Source: Rostrohypoxylon terebratum
Lineage: Eukaryota; Ascomycota; Sordariomycetes; Xylariales; Hypoxylaceae
Length of the DNA: 64,000 nucleotides
Assembly (NCBI GenBank): GCA_022497145.1
Contig: MU385873.1
Span: 357,539 to 421,538 of the forward strand
Reading direction: 5' to 3'
Position 1 is the stretch's first letter, and the number at the start of each line of letters is the position of its first letter. Below the pieces are notes generated by a model. That model did no database searches. It was not told the DNA's origin and saw only the letters and a program-made list of their open reading frames with translations. Shown in pieces: positions 13,434 through 25,386 of this stretch. Made by a program: the position numbers and the translations under genes.

Positions 13434-14595
13434 AAGCTCATCTTTGTTACCTTTTTTTTACAACGAAATTGATACGATGTTTATGTACAAGCTATGGCAA
13501 AAGCTAGATTTTTTGGACAGGCTCGCTGCTGTTACGATTTGATTTATACGATACCACGAAAAATGGGCGAGGAACGTTGGCGGTTCGGAAAAAACTGAAT
13601 ACCATATGTACCTCCTTGCTGCAGTCGTTTTTTTTTTTTTTTGCGAGCATGGAGTTATCATCATTACCAATGTGTATGGGTTGTATATATGATATGATAG
13701 TTTAGTGAATATATATTGTATTTTTAACCTTGGTTGATAATGAATAAGTTGCTATAAGTTTTACTACTGTGTTAATCTCAAAATGAGAATGATTATAAAT
13801 GAGTTTTCACTGAGAAGAATCTGTCGGTTTTCGTATATGCGCCATTAATCAGAGCTGGCAGAGCTGTGATACGCTGTAATTGTCTTCGTGTTACGTAAAT
13901 TTCAGCGATAATTCCCATCGGCGTTCACCGTGAAGATGTCTTCTCGTCTCACTCACTCACATGTGGGCGTTTAGTGTGCGTAACGGTCGGTTTTTTTTTT
14001 CTTCTAGTGTCTTTTAAGCCGCAATGCTGTAGAAGCACGTTCTGTAAATGCGACAGTTCATTGGCAAGAATATTCTAATGGACTATGCCGTTGGTAGTAT
14101 AGAGCTAGGTAAGTATTTCACGTTTGCAGCTGGATCTAGGCCCTAGGGAAGGAGAACAGGGGCTACAGCATACATAATGTAATACGAATAGGTAGCTGGG
14201 TTAAGTTTGGTTGCCCCGCTGGTACATAACATCCAGGATAGGTAGTCGTGACGAAAGAGCTGCGACAAGCCAGGCTCGTAATTGGTACTGTGCAAAGTAT
14301 ATGCAAAGTATAACCTCTTCCTCCAAGCAAAATTTCCCTTGACTTACTCGTGTACCAAGATAAATCCGTCGGTTTGACACTTGACCGTATTTCTGTATAC
14401 ATACTTGTGCTTTGTTGTCTGTGTATCTTTTCCAACTAGGTTAGATAAATTGCATATCGCTCCGTTGTTTTGAATATCAACACCATCTGTCAGTACGTAC
14501 TGAGGTAGCTGCACTCCAAATACCAACCCCCCAACTTCGCGATCAATTGAAGGAAAGAAGTACGAAAAAAACCCCGGAGCCACGAACCTTCCAAG
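13434..14595. other. Intergenic: 3' end of GOGAT gene and VTC promoter
   Basis: AT-rich spacer with a run of about 16 T near 13628 and no recognisable gene. The left half should contain the glutamate synthase polyadenylation region; the right half, up to the ATG at 14596, should contain the promoter and leader of the VTC gene. No individual box can be assigned with confidence. Confidence 0.5.
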
Positions 14596-17050
14596 ATGAG
14601 GTTCGGAAAGACTCTACGGGAGTCTATCTACCCACCATGGAAGGACCAGTACATCGATTACTCGAAGCTCAAGACGATGTTACGGGAAGACCGACGAGAA
14701 GACGAAGATGTTCCCTGGACCGAAGACGACGAGAACAAATTCTGCGATGAAGTCTTCAACGTACAACTCGAAAAAGTCGCGAGTTTCCAAGAGAAGATCG
14801 TCAGCTCTCTTAAGGAGCGTGCGGAAATAGCTTTCGAGAAGCTCAAGGATATGGCACCTTCGACCGATGATAAGGAAAAGCCCAAGAGCGATATCACGAC
14901 CGCGCGTTTGAAGGAGCTCAAGAACGAACTCGACTCGATCACGAACGAGGTTAAGGAGTTGAAGAAGTACAGCAGTGCCAATTATACCGGTTTCCTTAAG
15001 ATCGCGAAGAAACATGACCGCAAGCGTGGCGACCGATATAAGGTGCGGCCTATGATGCGGGTTAGTTTGTCAGAGCGAGGCTTCAATTCAGAGCAGGCCT
15101 ATTCACCCCTTCTCACGAAGCTGTCCCTTATGTATTACGCCATAAACCAGAACCTTGACGAGGGCGAGCAACGGCAACCACTGGATCTGGATTTGGAGAA
15201 TCCGCAGCAGGTACACAATGGGGAGCGTTACACCGCTCATAAATGTAGGGACCCGAGACATTTGTAACTTTCAAGGTTTAATCTCAAGCTAATGTGGTGT
15301 GGTATTTCCAGTCTGGATACACCCCGATAACCTTCTTGAGGTCAAGACCGCCATCTTACGACACCTGCCTTCGCTTATCTACACCCAACAAGCCGGGAAA
15401 GAACCGGACGGCAACAACGACCCTAAGATTACGTCACTCTACTTCGATAATTCCAAGTTTGAAATATACGGTATGAAGGTGGATCGCCAGGTCGATGCCT
15501 CGTCTTTGAGGTTGCGCTGGTACGGTTCATTGGGTTCGCAGCCAGATATCGTCCTCGAGCAAAAGATAGTACACGAAAATGGCCTTAGAGGAGAGAAAAA
15601 ATTCACCATCAAAGACAAATACATTAAACAATTCATCGGTGGGGAATACAAGATGGAGAAGACGGTCCAAAAGATGGAAAGACAAGGTCAAACACCTGAA
15701 GCCATCGAAGCTTTCAAGGCTACTGCAGAGGAGATCCAAGATTTCATTATCAAGAGCAAGCTCCAGCCTATCCTAAGGGCCAACTATACCCGAACGGCGT
15801 TCCAGAAGCCTTCCGATGATCGCGTCCGAATCTCGATTGATACCGACATTGCTTTCATTCGCGAGGATACCCTAGATCGTGACCGGCCTTGCCGCGACCC
15901 TCAGGAATGGCACCGACGAGATATCGATAATGGTAACATGACATACCCATTCAAAAACATAAATCAGAGCGAGGTGTCAAGGTTTCCATATGCACTTCTT
16001 GAAATCAAGTTGAAGGAGGAAGGAGGTCGCAAGCGGCCAAGGTGGGTAGAAGACTTGATGGTCTCCCATCTTGTCCACGCAGCTCCAAGGTTCTCGAAGT
16101 TCGTGCACGGTGTTGCATCTCTCTTCGAGGACTACGTCAATCACCTACCGCTCTGGCTTAGCGATCTAGAAACGGACATCCGAAAGGATCCGCAGACGGC
16201 ACACGACGAAGAAGAACAGCGTAAAGCGCAACAGGCCGAGGACGCAATGGTTGTAGGCAGTTTCTTGGGCGGTGGTGCCGCCGCCGCCAAGATCGGTTCC
16301 TATAAGCCAGCTACGAGTTCTCCAGTCGGGAAGTCCTACCTCTCGGAGAGGGCTGCTAGAGATGCCCGGGATGCAAGAGCCTCCCTGCCTCCGACCGCCG
16401 TCAACCAAGACGCCGAAGCGGGTGATGAGGAAGGGGCAACACAGCAAAGAAGCTACGGAACGCTCTCATCCGTCTTTCCCGGATTTTCTCTCTCGCGATA
16501 CTCCCGAGCCAAGCGACAACGCGCGCAGCTCCCCGAAGGTGTTACCAAACCAGAAGTCTGGCTCAAGAACGCGGGCCCTCTACAGGTCGAGCCCAAGGTG
16601 TGGCTTGCTAACGAGCGTACATTCCTCAAGTGGCAACATATCTGTATCCTGCTAGGCAGTCTAGCAATCAGCTTATACACGGCAGCAGGAGAGAACTTCC
16701 TCGCTGAGTGCATGGGCATCGCTTATATTATAATTGCCATCATGGCCGGAGCCTGGGGGTATCTCATGTTACACAGGCGTCGGGACATGATTATGGAGCG
16801 CAGTGGCAAAGATTTCGACAACATGATTGGCCCGCTAGCTGTCAGTGCTGCTCTTATGCTTGCTCTAATTTTGAATTTTGTGTTTTCGGTAAGATCTATC
16901 ATTTCATATATGTACCTATGGTCCTATGTTCAAACAACATGAGATCGTTTGCTAACTGCGTGTGTAAAGTACCGGGCCGCGTTTGCGAGATTGGATAGCC
17001 AGCTGTTGAATGAAACTGATGTCACATTCCCGATTGGCGAGCTGATGTAG
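14596..17050 (+). CDS. Vacuolar transporter chaperone subunit (SPX-VTC-DUF202)
   Basis: Subunit of the vacuolar-membrane VTC complex, which makes polyphosphate from ATP and passes it into the vacuole. Three exons: 14596-15244, 15312-16888, 16970-17050; 768 aa. The N terminus is an SPX domain (inositol-pyrophosphate sensor) starting MRFGKTLRESIYPPW, with a lysine-rich KIAKKHDRKR helix. The VTC catalytic-type tunnel domain covers about residues 218-510, and a DUF202 membrane domain with three hydrophobic helices covers ~645-768 (NERTFLKWQH start). The first helix resembles yeast Vtc2/Vtc3 (YPPWK) rather than Vtc4. Yet the polymerase-type residues look present: RLRWYG (~283), EQK (~298), NYTRTAF, RVRISID, LLEIKL, RFSKFVHG (~476). 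Whether it is a catalytic Vtc4-like or an accessory subunit is therefore open. The intron 2 acceptor has a clear GCTAAC branch site upstream. Confidence 0.93.
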
Positions 17051-18123
17051 AACGGAGAGGCAAATCGTCAAACGGGAATGAGTACCCGTGTAACTTGGAG
17101 GAAGCATGTGTAAGAAATTTGTTCGTTATATACTGCATAGTGGTGTGGTTGATGCCCAGGTATTGGATTTGCAAAAATTGTTGCGTGCATAGTATGTGCA
17201 GCCATGAAAGTATGAAAGTATAAGTTATATATTAAGAGCATAAATACCAAATAAGAATTTGATGTAGCGTAAAAAAAAATACTTGGGCTTCAATGCCCTT
17301 GGTGAGGTTATGAGTAGGTACCTACTTAATAGTAGTAGTAGGTATCCGAAACAAGATGTTGCACAACTGGAAATTTGCCAGCGCTTGCCAGCGCCGAAGA
17401 CGAAGGAAGGGAGTTGCTGTTCGGTGGATAGTGCAGTTGTGGCAGTTATGTAAGCTATCCATTGGTTTGTTCAAATCTGTGGCAGCAACGTCCGTTCCTG
17501 AATGGATGCTTTCCACCTGTTTAGATTCAATCGGCCCAATCCAATCAGTCCACTGAATACGATGACTCGTTTCAGGCATGATGCAGCAGGCGCATTGAGG
17601 CTGGCGTCGATGGACCCTTCCTAACTGGATTGTGCATATGACGCACCTGCAGCTTCTAGTTTTGTGCGTTCATGTACATGACGGACCTAAAACAAAATAA
17701 ATCTTTCCTCCTGCCACGGCAACAAATAGAACTCATTAGTCTGTTTAGCTCCGTACCTTTTTACGTCGCAGATCCGTTAAACATCGAATCTATCATTTCT
17801 GCGTTTTTATGATATCAATCTGCCCTGGTTTCCCCTAAGAAAGGTGGTTATCTACATGAGACATCGATCAAGTCGATAAGTGAACTAGTTTATCGACTCC
17901 GACTCCGAGTACCTCGAGGCCAATTTCCTTGTTTGTTATTTGCCGACTGCTTTGGTTGGTTCCAGAGGTGTGCCCAAGCCACAAGGCCTGACGCGTAAGT
18001 AAATCCAAAATCGCACTGTAATTCGGAAATCCTCTCTTTGAGAAATATTGAGATTTATTCTCAAACAATTTCCGTGCTTTATTTTGTCCTTTATGCCGGT
18101 CCGAAGCTTGATGCGACACAACT
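17051..18123. other. Intergenic spacer between VTC gene and unknown gene
   Basis: No coding region recognised. Contains TAGGTACCTACTTAATAGTAG-like simple repeats near 17315-17345. The next gene begins without a TATA box I can point to. Confidence 0.5.
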
Positions 18124-20521
18124 ATGGCCGAACCAAAGAAGAAAGGGCTATGGAGCGGTCTGATCCGCAGGATTAGCAACGCGCAGGGAAGCACCAACAG
18201 ACTTGTATGTATTTTCCTATCAGCTTCCTAGGTTTAATATTATTTATATTTACAATTCCATATAGGAAAAGTCAGCACCTTCAAGACGGACAAGCGATGG
18301 TGATGTGGCCTCTAGGAGACGGCGGTCTGAGCGACCTGAACCCACTAGCGTTGGGACCCGCCGACGACCTCGTCGCCCGGATCCTCGAGATTCTAAGGGC
18401 AAGGGTAAGGAGCAGTCAAATGGTCATAGATATGACCCTTCGCCTTTATCAGAATGGCCACCATCAGGCATGGCCAGCGAGGAAGAACTCTCACTCGGCC
18501 ACGCTATGGAACTCATCTCGAGAGGTGTCCCTGCATATAAGGGACACAAAAAACCCATCCCTCATGCCTCAGAGCATTACTACGGGTTATATACGACAAC
18601 AGCAGGGAATCATGGTGAAGAAGGGGACTCTGTAAATCAGCATAATGCGATGACCCAGCTTACAACCTTGAAAATCCAAGGTTCCGGACCGCCCAATTAT
18701 CCCTGGGAAACCCTTGAACAACCCAGCCTTGCATTCGGATATGGCGCTCGTCCTGGCACTATTACTCTGAATCACTGGGTAGGCCTTTCCAGTGCCGTGC
18801 CGCCTCTTATCGGACTTCGTGATCCTGGGGTTCTCCCGAGAGATGTCACCTTAACCCAAATTTTCGATCGATTGAAGGATTTGGAAGGTGGTTTGGAAGA
18901 TGACGACGATGAATTGCTGTATCGTATATACAAGCGATTCCTCCGAGACCCTGACAAGGTCTTCAACCCGCACAAGACGATGGAACGACAGATTACGGAT
19001 CTGGTTATGTGTCTGTCGGGTTCGGATTGGATTGATTTCTCAAATCCGAAGAATCAGGTTGTGACGAAGTACATTTACGATACCAGCCCGGAGAATCAGC
19101 TACAGTATCATAAATTCTTCTATCAATTACTCCTCAGTCTCGAGCTGGAGCTGAGGATCAATTCGAGGCTCCATACCGATTGGGCCAAGGAGAGACTTAT
19201 CGGTCAGATACCACCCAAGATTCAATGGAATCTAGCACTCGCCAGGCGTTGGAGGGATTTCGTCCGGGTTGAGAGTTATGGCGATACCGCCGAATCGGTT
19301 AGATTGCGGTTCAAGCTGAGAAAGAGACAGGTCAAGATGTTGAAGAGGTTCGCCCAGATGATGAAATGGCCGAACCTCCTCGAAACCTTGGATGAGCTGA
19401 AGCTTAGAGATGCGGAGGGTTCCCTAATACCTGTTAGTTCGCATGCCATGGCATTCTTCAGTGGCTTAGTTCTACCAGGAGTAAGTGGCTCATATTTTGC
19501 TTATTTCATAACGTTGGACTTGCTAATCATTTTGTAGCCAACATTCCCTTATCTCATTATGAATTCTCTGATCGATATCGATCCCGATGAAGCAACAGAC
19601 GATCTTGCCTTACTAACGCATCTTCATCCTCACTGCGGTTTTCAGTATCGCAAGAGTTATACTTACTGGAGCGCGACTTCTATCGTTGGAAAAGTGCTTG
19701 CGCCAACCTGTCTCGAAGTTGCTGGTTGGGTTGGGCCAGCTCGGCCTACGAGTGATTTAAGTCGCACACAAATTGCGCGGATTCGCACAAAAAAACCACG
19801 AAATCACACTCTAAGCCCAGAGGATGTATTATCTATGAGTGATAGATCGGATCCCTTAGGGCCGCCCTCGAAAAATTACCCTGTCGGAGATTATAGTTTA
19901 CTTACACCAGATCTAGACAATATTGTCGATACGGTACGAATTGAGCAGATCAATCTTAAAACGCTTGCCGATAAACCAGATGCGAACCCCAAATGGTTTG
20001 ATGCATCGATACAGTTTGCGATCGACGGCGTGTCGTGGCCGCTTCACTTGACATTTGATGTCTCGTTCATCTGCGCTTGGCCTTGTTCTAACGGGCCGCA
20101 TCCTCTATTCTTCGATTATGTTTATACCCTCCGTGATGCCGATGAAGTGGTGGATATTCTCGATTGGGGCAAACCCGTGGACCAGAAAAGGAGCACCGGA
20201 TCCATACCTATCGGTGGTAGCAAGCAAACGCAAGCGATCGATGATAGCGACGCAGAGAGAGTACTAGTAATCCAAGCATTTGGTAATCACGACAACGAAG
20301 TCTTGGCGCGGGCATGGTGTTCCCACTGGGGACTCAGTGCGATCGTGGCGGACATCAGTAGGACTTGGTGAGTTGTTTCCGTTACACGACGATAGTGTAC
20401 TTGATTGATTAACGGCTAATGCGACTCGGGACACAGCATGGCGTGCGCTATCCGCGAAGCTTACGCGGCAACCTTAACGGTCGTAATACTTGTTGAGGAT
20501 CAACCGGGAGATGCAGAATAG
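18124..20521 (+). CDS. Conserved-looking protein of unknown function, 736 aa
   Basis: I do not recognise the family. Four exons: 18124-18204, 18266-19480, 19538-20367, 20437-20521, all with clean GT-AG junctions and one continuous frame. The N terminus is very basic (MAEPKKKGLWSGLIRRISN), followed by an Arg/Ser/Pro-rich, probably disordered region to about residue 95. The middle part (about 130-430) is compact and mixed in composition, with a long charged helical stretch rich in R, K, L and W near residues 360-415. The C-terminal half is globular, with a Trp/Tyr-rich segment around YRKSYTYWSATSIVGK and a short last exon ending in a hydrophobic stretch (TLTVVILVE). No signal peptide, transmembrane helix or catalytic motif is evident. 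The length, splicing and absence of internal stops argue for a real gene. It may be an ascomycete-specific nuclear or cytoplasmic protein. Confidence 0.85.
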
Positions 20522-22634
20522 GGGAGGAGGCACCAGGAGTTTCACAGGGGGGCTTTTGTAGGTCTAGCAGGTCTTGCTATGAGGGACAAGGGTACGGGAC
20601 GAGAAATATGCACAAACTAATTCCTACGATCGCAAATAACGAGGTCGACGACTTTCACGATGGTTACACGGTTATCTAGGTGTTCCGGGTATCGGGCGAA
20701 TGGCTTAGGTTAGCTGAAAATTTGTTTCTTACCTCGGAATTGGGAGTTGCTCACGTAGATATACCCAGTCAGTCCGTTTTTCTGCAAAAACATTTCCGAA
20801 TCTCAGATTTATTAATTACTATTCCCTCGCATGAGGAAAGTGGCCTTTGCCTGCTTGGCCCTGCTTTTTGGCGTGCGGCTTTTTACTAAATATGTTGGCT
20901 GATCGGCAGTCGTGCGGAGGGGGGTTTGACGAACCAGACTGCCAGATGGACCACAGAGTCGTCTCGCCTACATGTAAGTATGTACAGACAGATAGCCCGA
21001 TGACCCAGACGGCCACACCAAAAGATCATCGTGACAATCCTCCTCCTAAGACCGGACTTCCTGTAAACTCCCGGAGCCAAGTTGGCGGTGGGCGTTAGCA
21101 TGTACATCACATCTCCAAGGATTGGATTTCAAGCAACCCTGTTGTACAGCTGTAAAGTGATATCCACTTAGTGCGATCTCTGACAGACAGGAGCAGATGA
21201 TAGACGGACAGGACCTTCCAGACGGTATAGGACGGGGGACGGCTCCAATATTTCGTATTAAAATTTTTTTCTTCATCGCCTTTTACCACATTATTGTCGG
21301 CTCACCCGAAAATGAGATATTTTTTGTGGAGTTATGTTGGAGCGGGTTTCGTCACCCAACAAAAAAAGAGAAAAATCAAAAGCCACGATGCCTATCAGGT
21401 GAGAGAATTTGGTGGTTTTCTGTATGATTGAAAGATTGGTGAGTGCTCGGTATGGATAGGTACCTGATGCTTGCTGATGCTAGGATGCTAGGAGGTGCTA
21501 AGTCAAGCTTATCCCGCGCGGATTGGGGAAAGGATTGGCGGGGCATCGCTGTGTAATTGACTGGCTTTAGCGCCTCTCTTCCCCACCATCCCCACCTTGT
21601 GACGACACTAGAGTATCGCGGTGTACCCTGCAAATGCCCTAATGCCCTGCAAATGGGTAGGATTGGCACTTGCTTCGCCCAAGGTCCAGGCTTGCCCAGG
21701 CCGTTGCCAGACTTTAGATGCTTGCAAGTGCAGCGTATTGCATGTGTTTTATAGAAGGTACGGTAGCATACAGCAGTAGAAAAAAAGGTTGAAGGAGGGT
21801 AGTAGCAAGGGGTAGCTTCAATCCTAGGACCTAGGTCCTAGGTAGGTCTTTCTCAGTAGGCTGGTAGGTATGTAGGTATTCTTAGAGCAGCTCTTCACCT
21901 GCTTAAGCACCTAAGTCAGCAAAAGAATTGGTAAGAATAGGTAAAGAGTACCTACCTCAGCTACCTATAAGCTTGCCACGAGGGGTCGTCGGAGGGTTGC
22001 TGAATAATTTTTTTTATCTTTTTCTATCTAAGAAGCTAAAAAGCCATTTTGAAAAATCTCGAGTTTCTTAGATTTTCTACATACTACTACTTACCTACCT
22101 ACTTACTCTTGCCCTCCCACAAAAGTGCCTTTTCCGTCTCGTCCGTCATTGTCTTGCGTGAATTGATTGTTCCCCGAACTTCCTCCTTTAAGCTGACACA
22201 CACCACGGTTCCTTTGAACGCAATTGGTACGCCGGAGGAAAAGCCTCAAGGAAGAAGAGGTTAGGGTATCGTGTACTCGTGTATCGTCGTGTCGACGGTG
22301 TATCGTGTACGACCCTGGTATTGCATACAATTGGGCAGGTCAAGGGTTCTCGTGCGATTAATAACTCTATTCACCCGTTTACGCTGCTTTCCCCTGAGGT
22401 GGCTAAAGCTGAGGGTGTTATTTCCCCCACGATGGAGTTAGTAATGTCCTAAATCGTCTGTATTACTGAGAGTTGAAAGCCAACGTTCTGACACAAAGCC
22501 CTTCTCCTTTCCCTATTTAGTACCCGGAATATCATTCACTTCGAAGACATTGTGCGTTCTATGCTACCCCGAACGAACAATCGTTCACCTTTCCTATGAG
22601 GCAATCCGATCATCTTTAATTAACAGCATATACC
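20522..22634. other. Intergenic spacer, 2.1 kb
   Basis: No gene recognised. It holds a nested palindrome at 21823-21846 built from CCTAGG/ACCTAGGT units, followed by TAGGTAGG and TACCTACC repeats up to about 22110. The region before 22635 is the likely promoter of the FGGY kinase gene; no clear TATA box was seen. Confidence 0.5.
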
Positions 22635-24547
22635 ATGCAGGATCACTATATTGGTATCGATGTAGGCACAGGTTCCGCCCGTGCTTGTCTAATAGACTCC
22701 ACCGGAGACATAAAGGCTCTAGCATCCGAAGCTATCAAGCTATGGCAGCCTCAACAAGGTTACTATGTACGTCGCCTACTAAGCTACCACTCCCCGCCCC
22801 GTCCTAAACCAATGGAACAAGTCGACTCATAAGATATATACAGGAGCAATCGACGACCGATATCTGGCACTGCATCTGTCATTGTGTCCAGCGAGTTGTA
22901 CACCAGTCCGGTGTTGACGTCTCCCATATCAAGGGTATTGGGTTCGATGCTACTTGCTCCCTAGCAGTCTTCTCCGAAGATGAGGACCTACCTGTCACAA
23001 TTACCGGTCCAGACTTCGAGAACGATGGCCACGACCGAAATGTTATCCTGTGGCTAGACCACCGTCCCGTCCAAGAGACCGAGAAGATCAACGCCACAGG
23101 TCACAATCTACTGCGCTATGTTGGAGGCAAGATGAGCATCGAGATGGAGATCCCCAAGGTGCTATGGCTGAAGAACAACATGCCCCCAGAGCTATTCGAC
23201 CGTTGCAAGTTCTACGACTTGTCCGATGCGTTGACCCACTTAGCCACGGGCAACGAGAACCGAAGCTTCTGTAGCACTGTATGCAAGCAGGGCTACGTCC
23301 CAGTAGGTGTAGATGGTAGCGAGAAGGGCTGGCAAGAGGACTTTTTTGAGGAAATCGGCCTAGGAGATCTAGCTAAGGACAACTTCAGGCGCATGGGTGG
23401 AGTTAATGGAGTGGTAAGCTCTCTCCCCACCCCTAAGTAACTCGTTGTGGATTGAATGGTTCCGCTAATTCGTTTGTAGAATGGTAAATACTTTAGTGCT
23501 GGCGAGCTTGTTGGCCACCTATCCGAAAACGCTAGCAAGCAACTAGGCCTGCATGCTGGCATCGCCGTAGGGAGCGGCGTCATTGATGCTTATGCTGGTT
23601 GGGTTGGTACCGTAGGAGCAAAGGTTGACACCGAGTATGGTCACTCGGATGAGAGCGCTCCCGCGAACGACCTTGCTCAAGCCTCTACCCGGCTTGCTGC
23701 CGTAGCTGGTACATCTACTTGCCATCTTGCCATGTCCGAGAAGCCTGTGTTCGTAAATGGAGTATGGGGACCCTACCGTGACGTACTCTTGCCTAATTAT
23801 TGGTTAGCAGAGGGCGGTCAGTCGGCGACGGGTGAGCTTCTAAGGCACGTCCTTGAGACGCACCCAGCACACAAAGAAGTGATACCACTTGCTGAAGCTA
23901 TGCATATGAACATCTATGATTATATGAACGGCCATCTTAGGGAGTTGGCTGAGAAGACTAGTGCTCCCACAGTCTCCTACCTTGGCCGTCACTTCTTCTT
24001 CTATGGCGACTTATGGGGTAACCGGTCACCTATTGCGGATCCTAACATGAAGGGTGCGGTGATCGGTCTCAGTCCAGACTCCAGCGTGGATGGCCTTGCC
24101 CTATACTACTATGCCACAATGGAATTCATTGCTCTGCAAACCCGACAAATCATTGAGGCCATGAACAATGCTGGTCACAACATCCAGACCATCTTCATGT
24201 CCGGCAGCCAATGCCAAAACGACATGCTCATGGATCTTATTGCGACTGTCTGTAGCAAGCCCGTGTTGATCCCCCGTTACGTGCACGCTGCCGTGGTACA
24301 CGGAGCAGCTATGCTTGGTGCGAAGGCAGCCAGCGGGGACGGCGAGGGCAACACAGAGAACCTCTGGACCATCATGGATCGCATGAGCAAACCTGGCCGA
24401 CTCGTTAAGCCCGGGTCCGACGCCAACGAGAAAAAGCTCTTGGATGCCAAGTATGAAGTCTTCCTAGAGCAGTGCCGCACCCAGCGGGAGTACCGCCAGA
24501 AGATCGACGCTGCTACCATCTCCTGGAACCACGAGTTCGGGAAATAA
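22635..24547 (+). CDS. FGGY-family carbohydrate kinase (D-ribulokinase type)
   Basis: ATP-dependent sugar kinase of the FGGY family; closest in character to yeast YDR109C and human FGGY, which phosphorylate D-ribulose. Probably cytosolic. Three exons: 22635-22766, 22844-23413, 23480-24547; 589 aa. The N-terminal actin-like fold opens with the phosphate-binding GIDVGTGSARAC; then GIGFDATCSLAVF and the sugar-binding ILWLDHRPVQE. In the C-terminal fold I see GSGVIDAYAGWVGT, whose Asp is the likely catalytic base, AVAGTSTCHLAMS, GGQSATGELL and the adenosine-binding SGSQCQNDML. These segments fit a ribulokinase rather than a glycerol kinase, and xylulokinase is less likely. The intron 1 acceptor lies after a CGACTCAT branch-like site. 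Substrate remains an inference from the family. Confidence 0.92.
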
Positions 24548-25386
24548 GGAGCCAGGAGGTCACTTGACTCACATTCCGGGTAATGGGAAAAGAAAAGAAA
24601 AGGGGTTTGGGGGGTTGGTGGCTGTGAGTTAGATGGGTAGCCTTTAACGGACTGGACTTGCCGAGTGGCGCGGTTTCTTTTGGCGGGATAGAGAAGAAAT
24701 ATATCATTGTACGGTATACTTACGAGTATAATAATGATAGAATGGTATTTTTTGAGATGAAATTTGGTGTTTTTGATTTTGCTTTTTTTGATGATGAGTT
24801 GACAGTATGGCCGGTACCTACCTACCTACCTACCTAATAGTTACAGGTAGGCATGTTATGCTCAGGTGCTCCCTATAATGTATCTGGCGTGTATAGTAGG
24901 TACGCATTCTCGCATCAAACCCTTACACGTAGTTGTTGAATCGTTTATTGACAAGGTGATATTGGATATTGGAATCCTCGACTCGGGACTGAGGATGATT
25001 TATACTAGGTAGGTGGAACGTAGATGATAGAAGATAAGATCACCTGGACACTCTGGAATGTTGGAACTTGGAAGTCGCAACCCTGGTCCTAAGAAGTGGT
25101 TGCGCTGGTTACAGTGGAGAGAGCTACCGTCTGCACCTAATAAAGGAAGGTACTAGCTGACCTGGACGCGTGCCTGGTCTGTGCACTAGCATAAGCTACC
25201 CGCAACCTTTTTTTGCCTTGTTGATTGTTTTTCAGCCTTGCTACGAAATTTCTAGCTTCTTCACAATACTTGACTTCTTTGGTATCGGGCTTTTGTTATA
25301 TTCCGCCGATTGCCAATTGCAGCCGGTACAGAACCCCCATCATCTGCAAACCGTGCCCGACCTATAGTTTGCCTGTTCTTTCCAAT
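24548..25386. other. Intergenic spacer with (CCTA)n microsatellite
   Basis: AT-rich spacer between the kinase stop and the Nic96 start. A CCTA/TACC tandem run sits at about 24813-24838. An in-frame open stretch runs upstream of the Nic96 ATG from about 25225 but lacks an ATG of its own, and it is probably leader. Confidence 0.5.
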
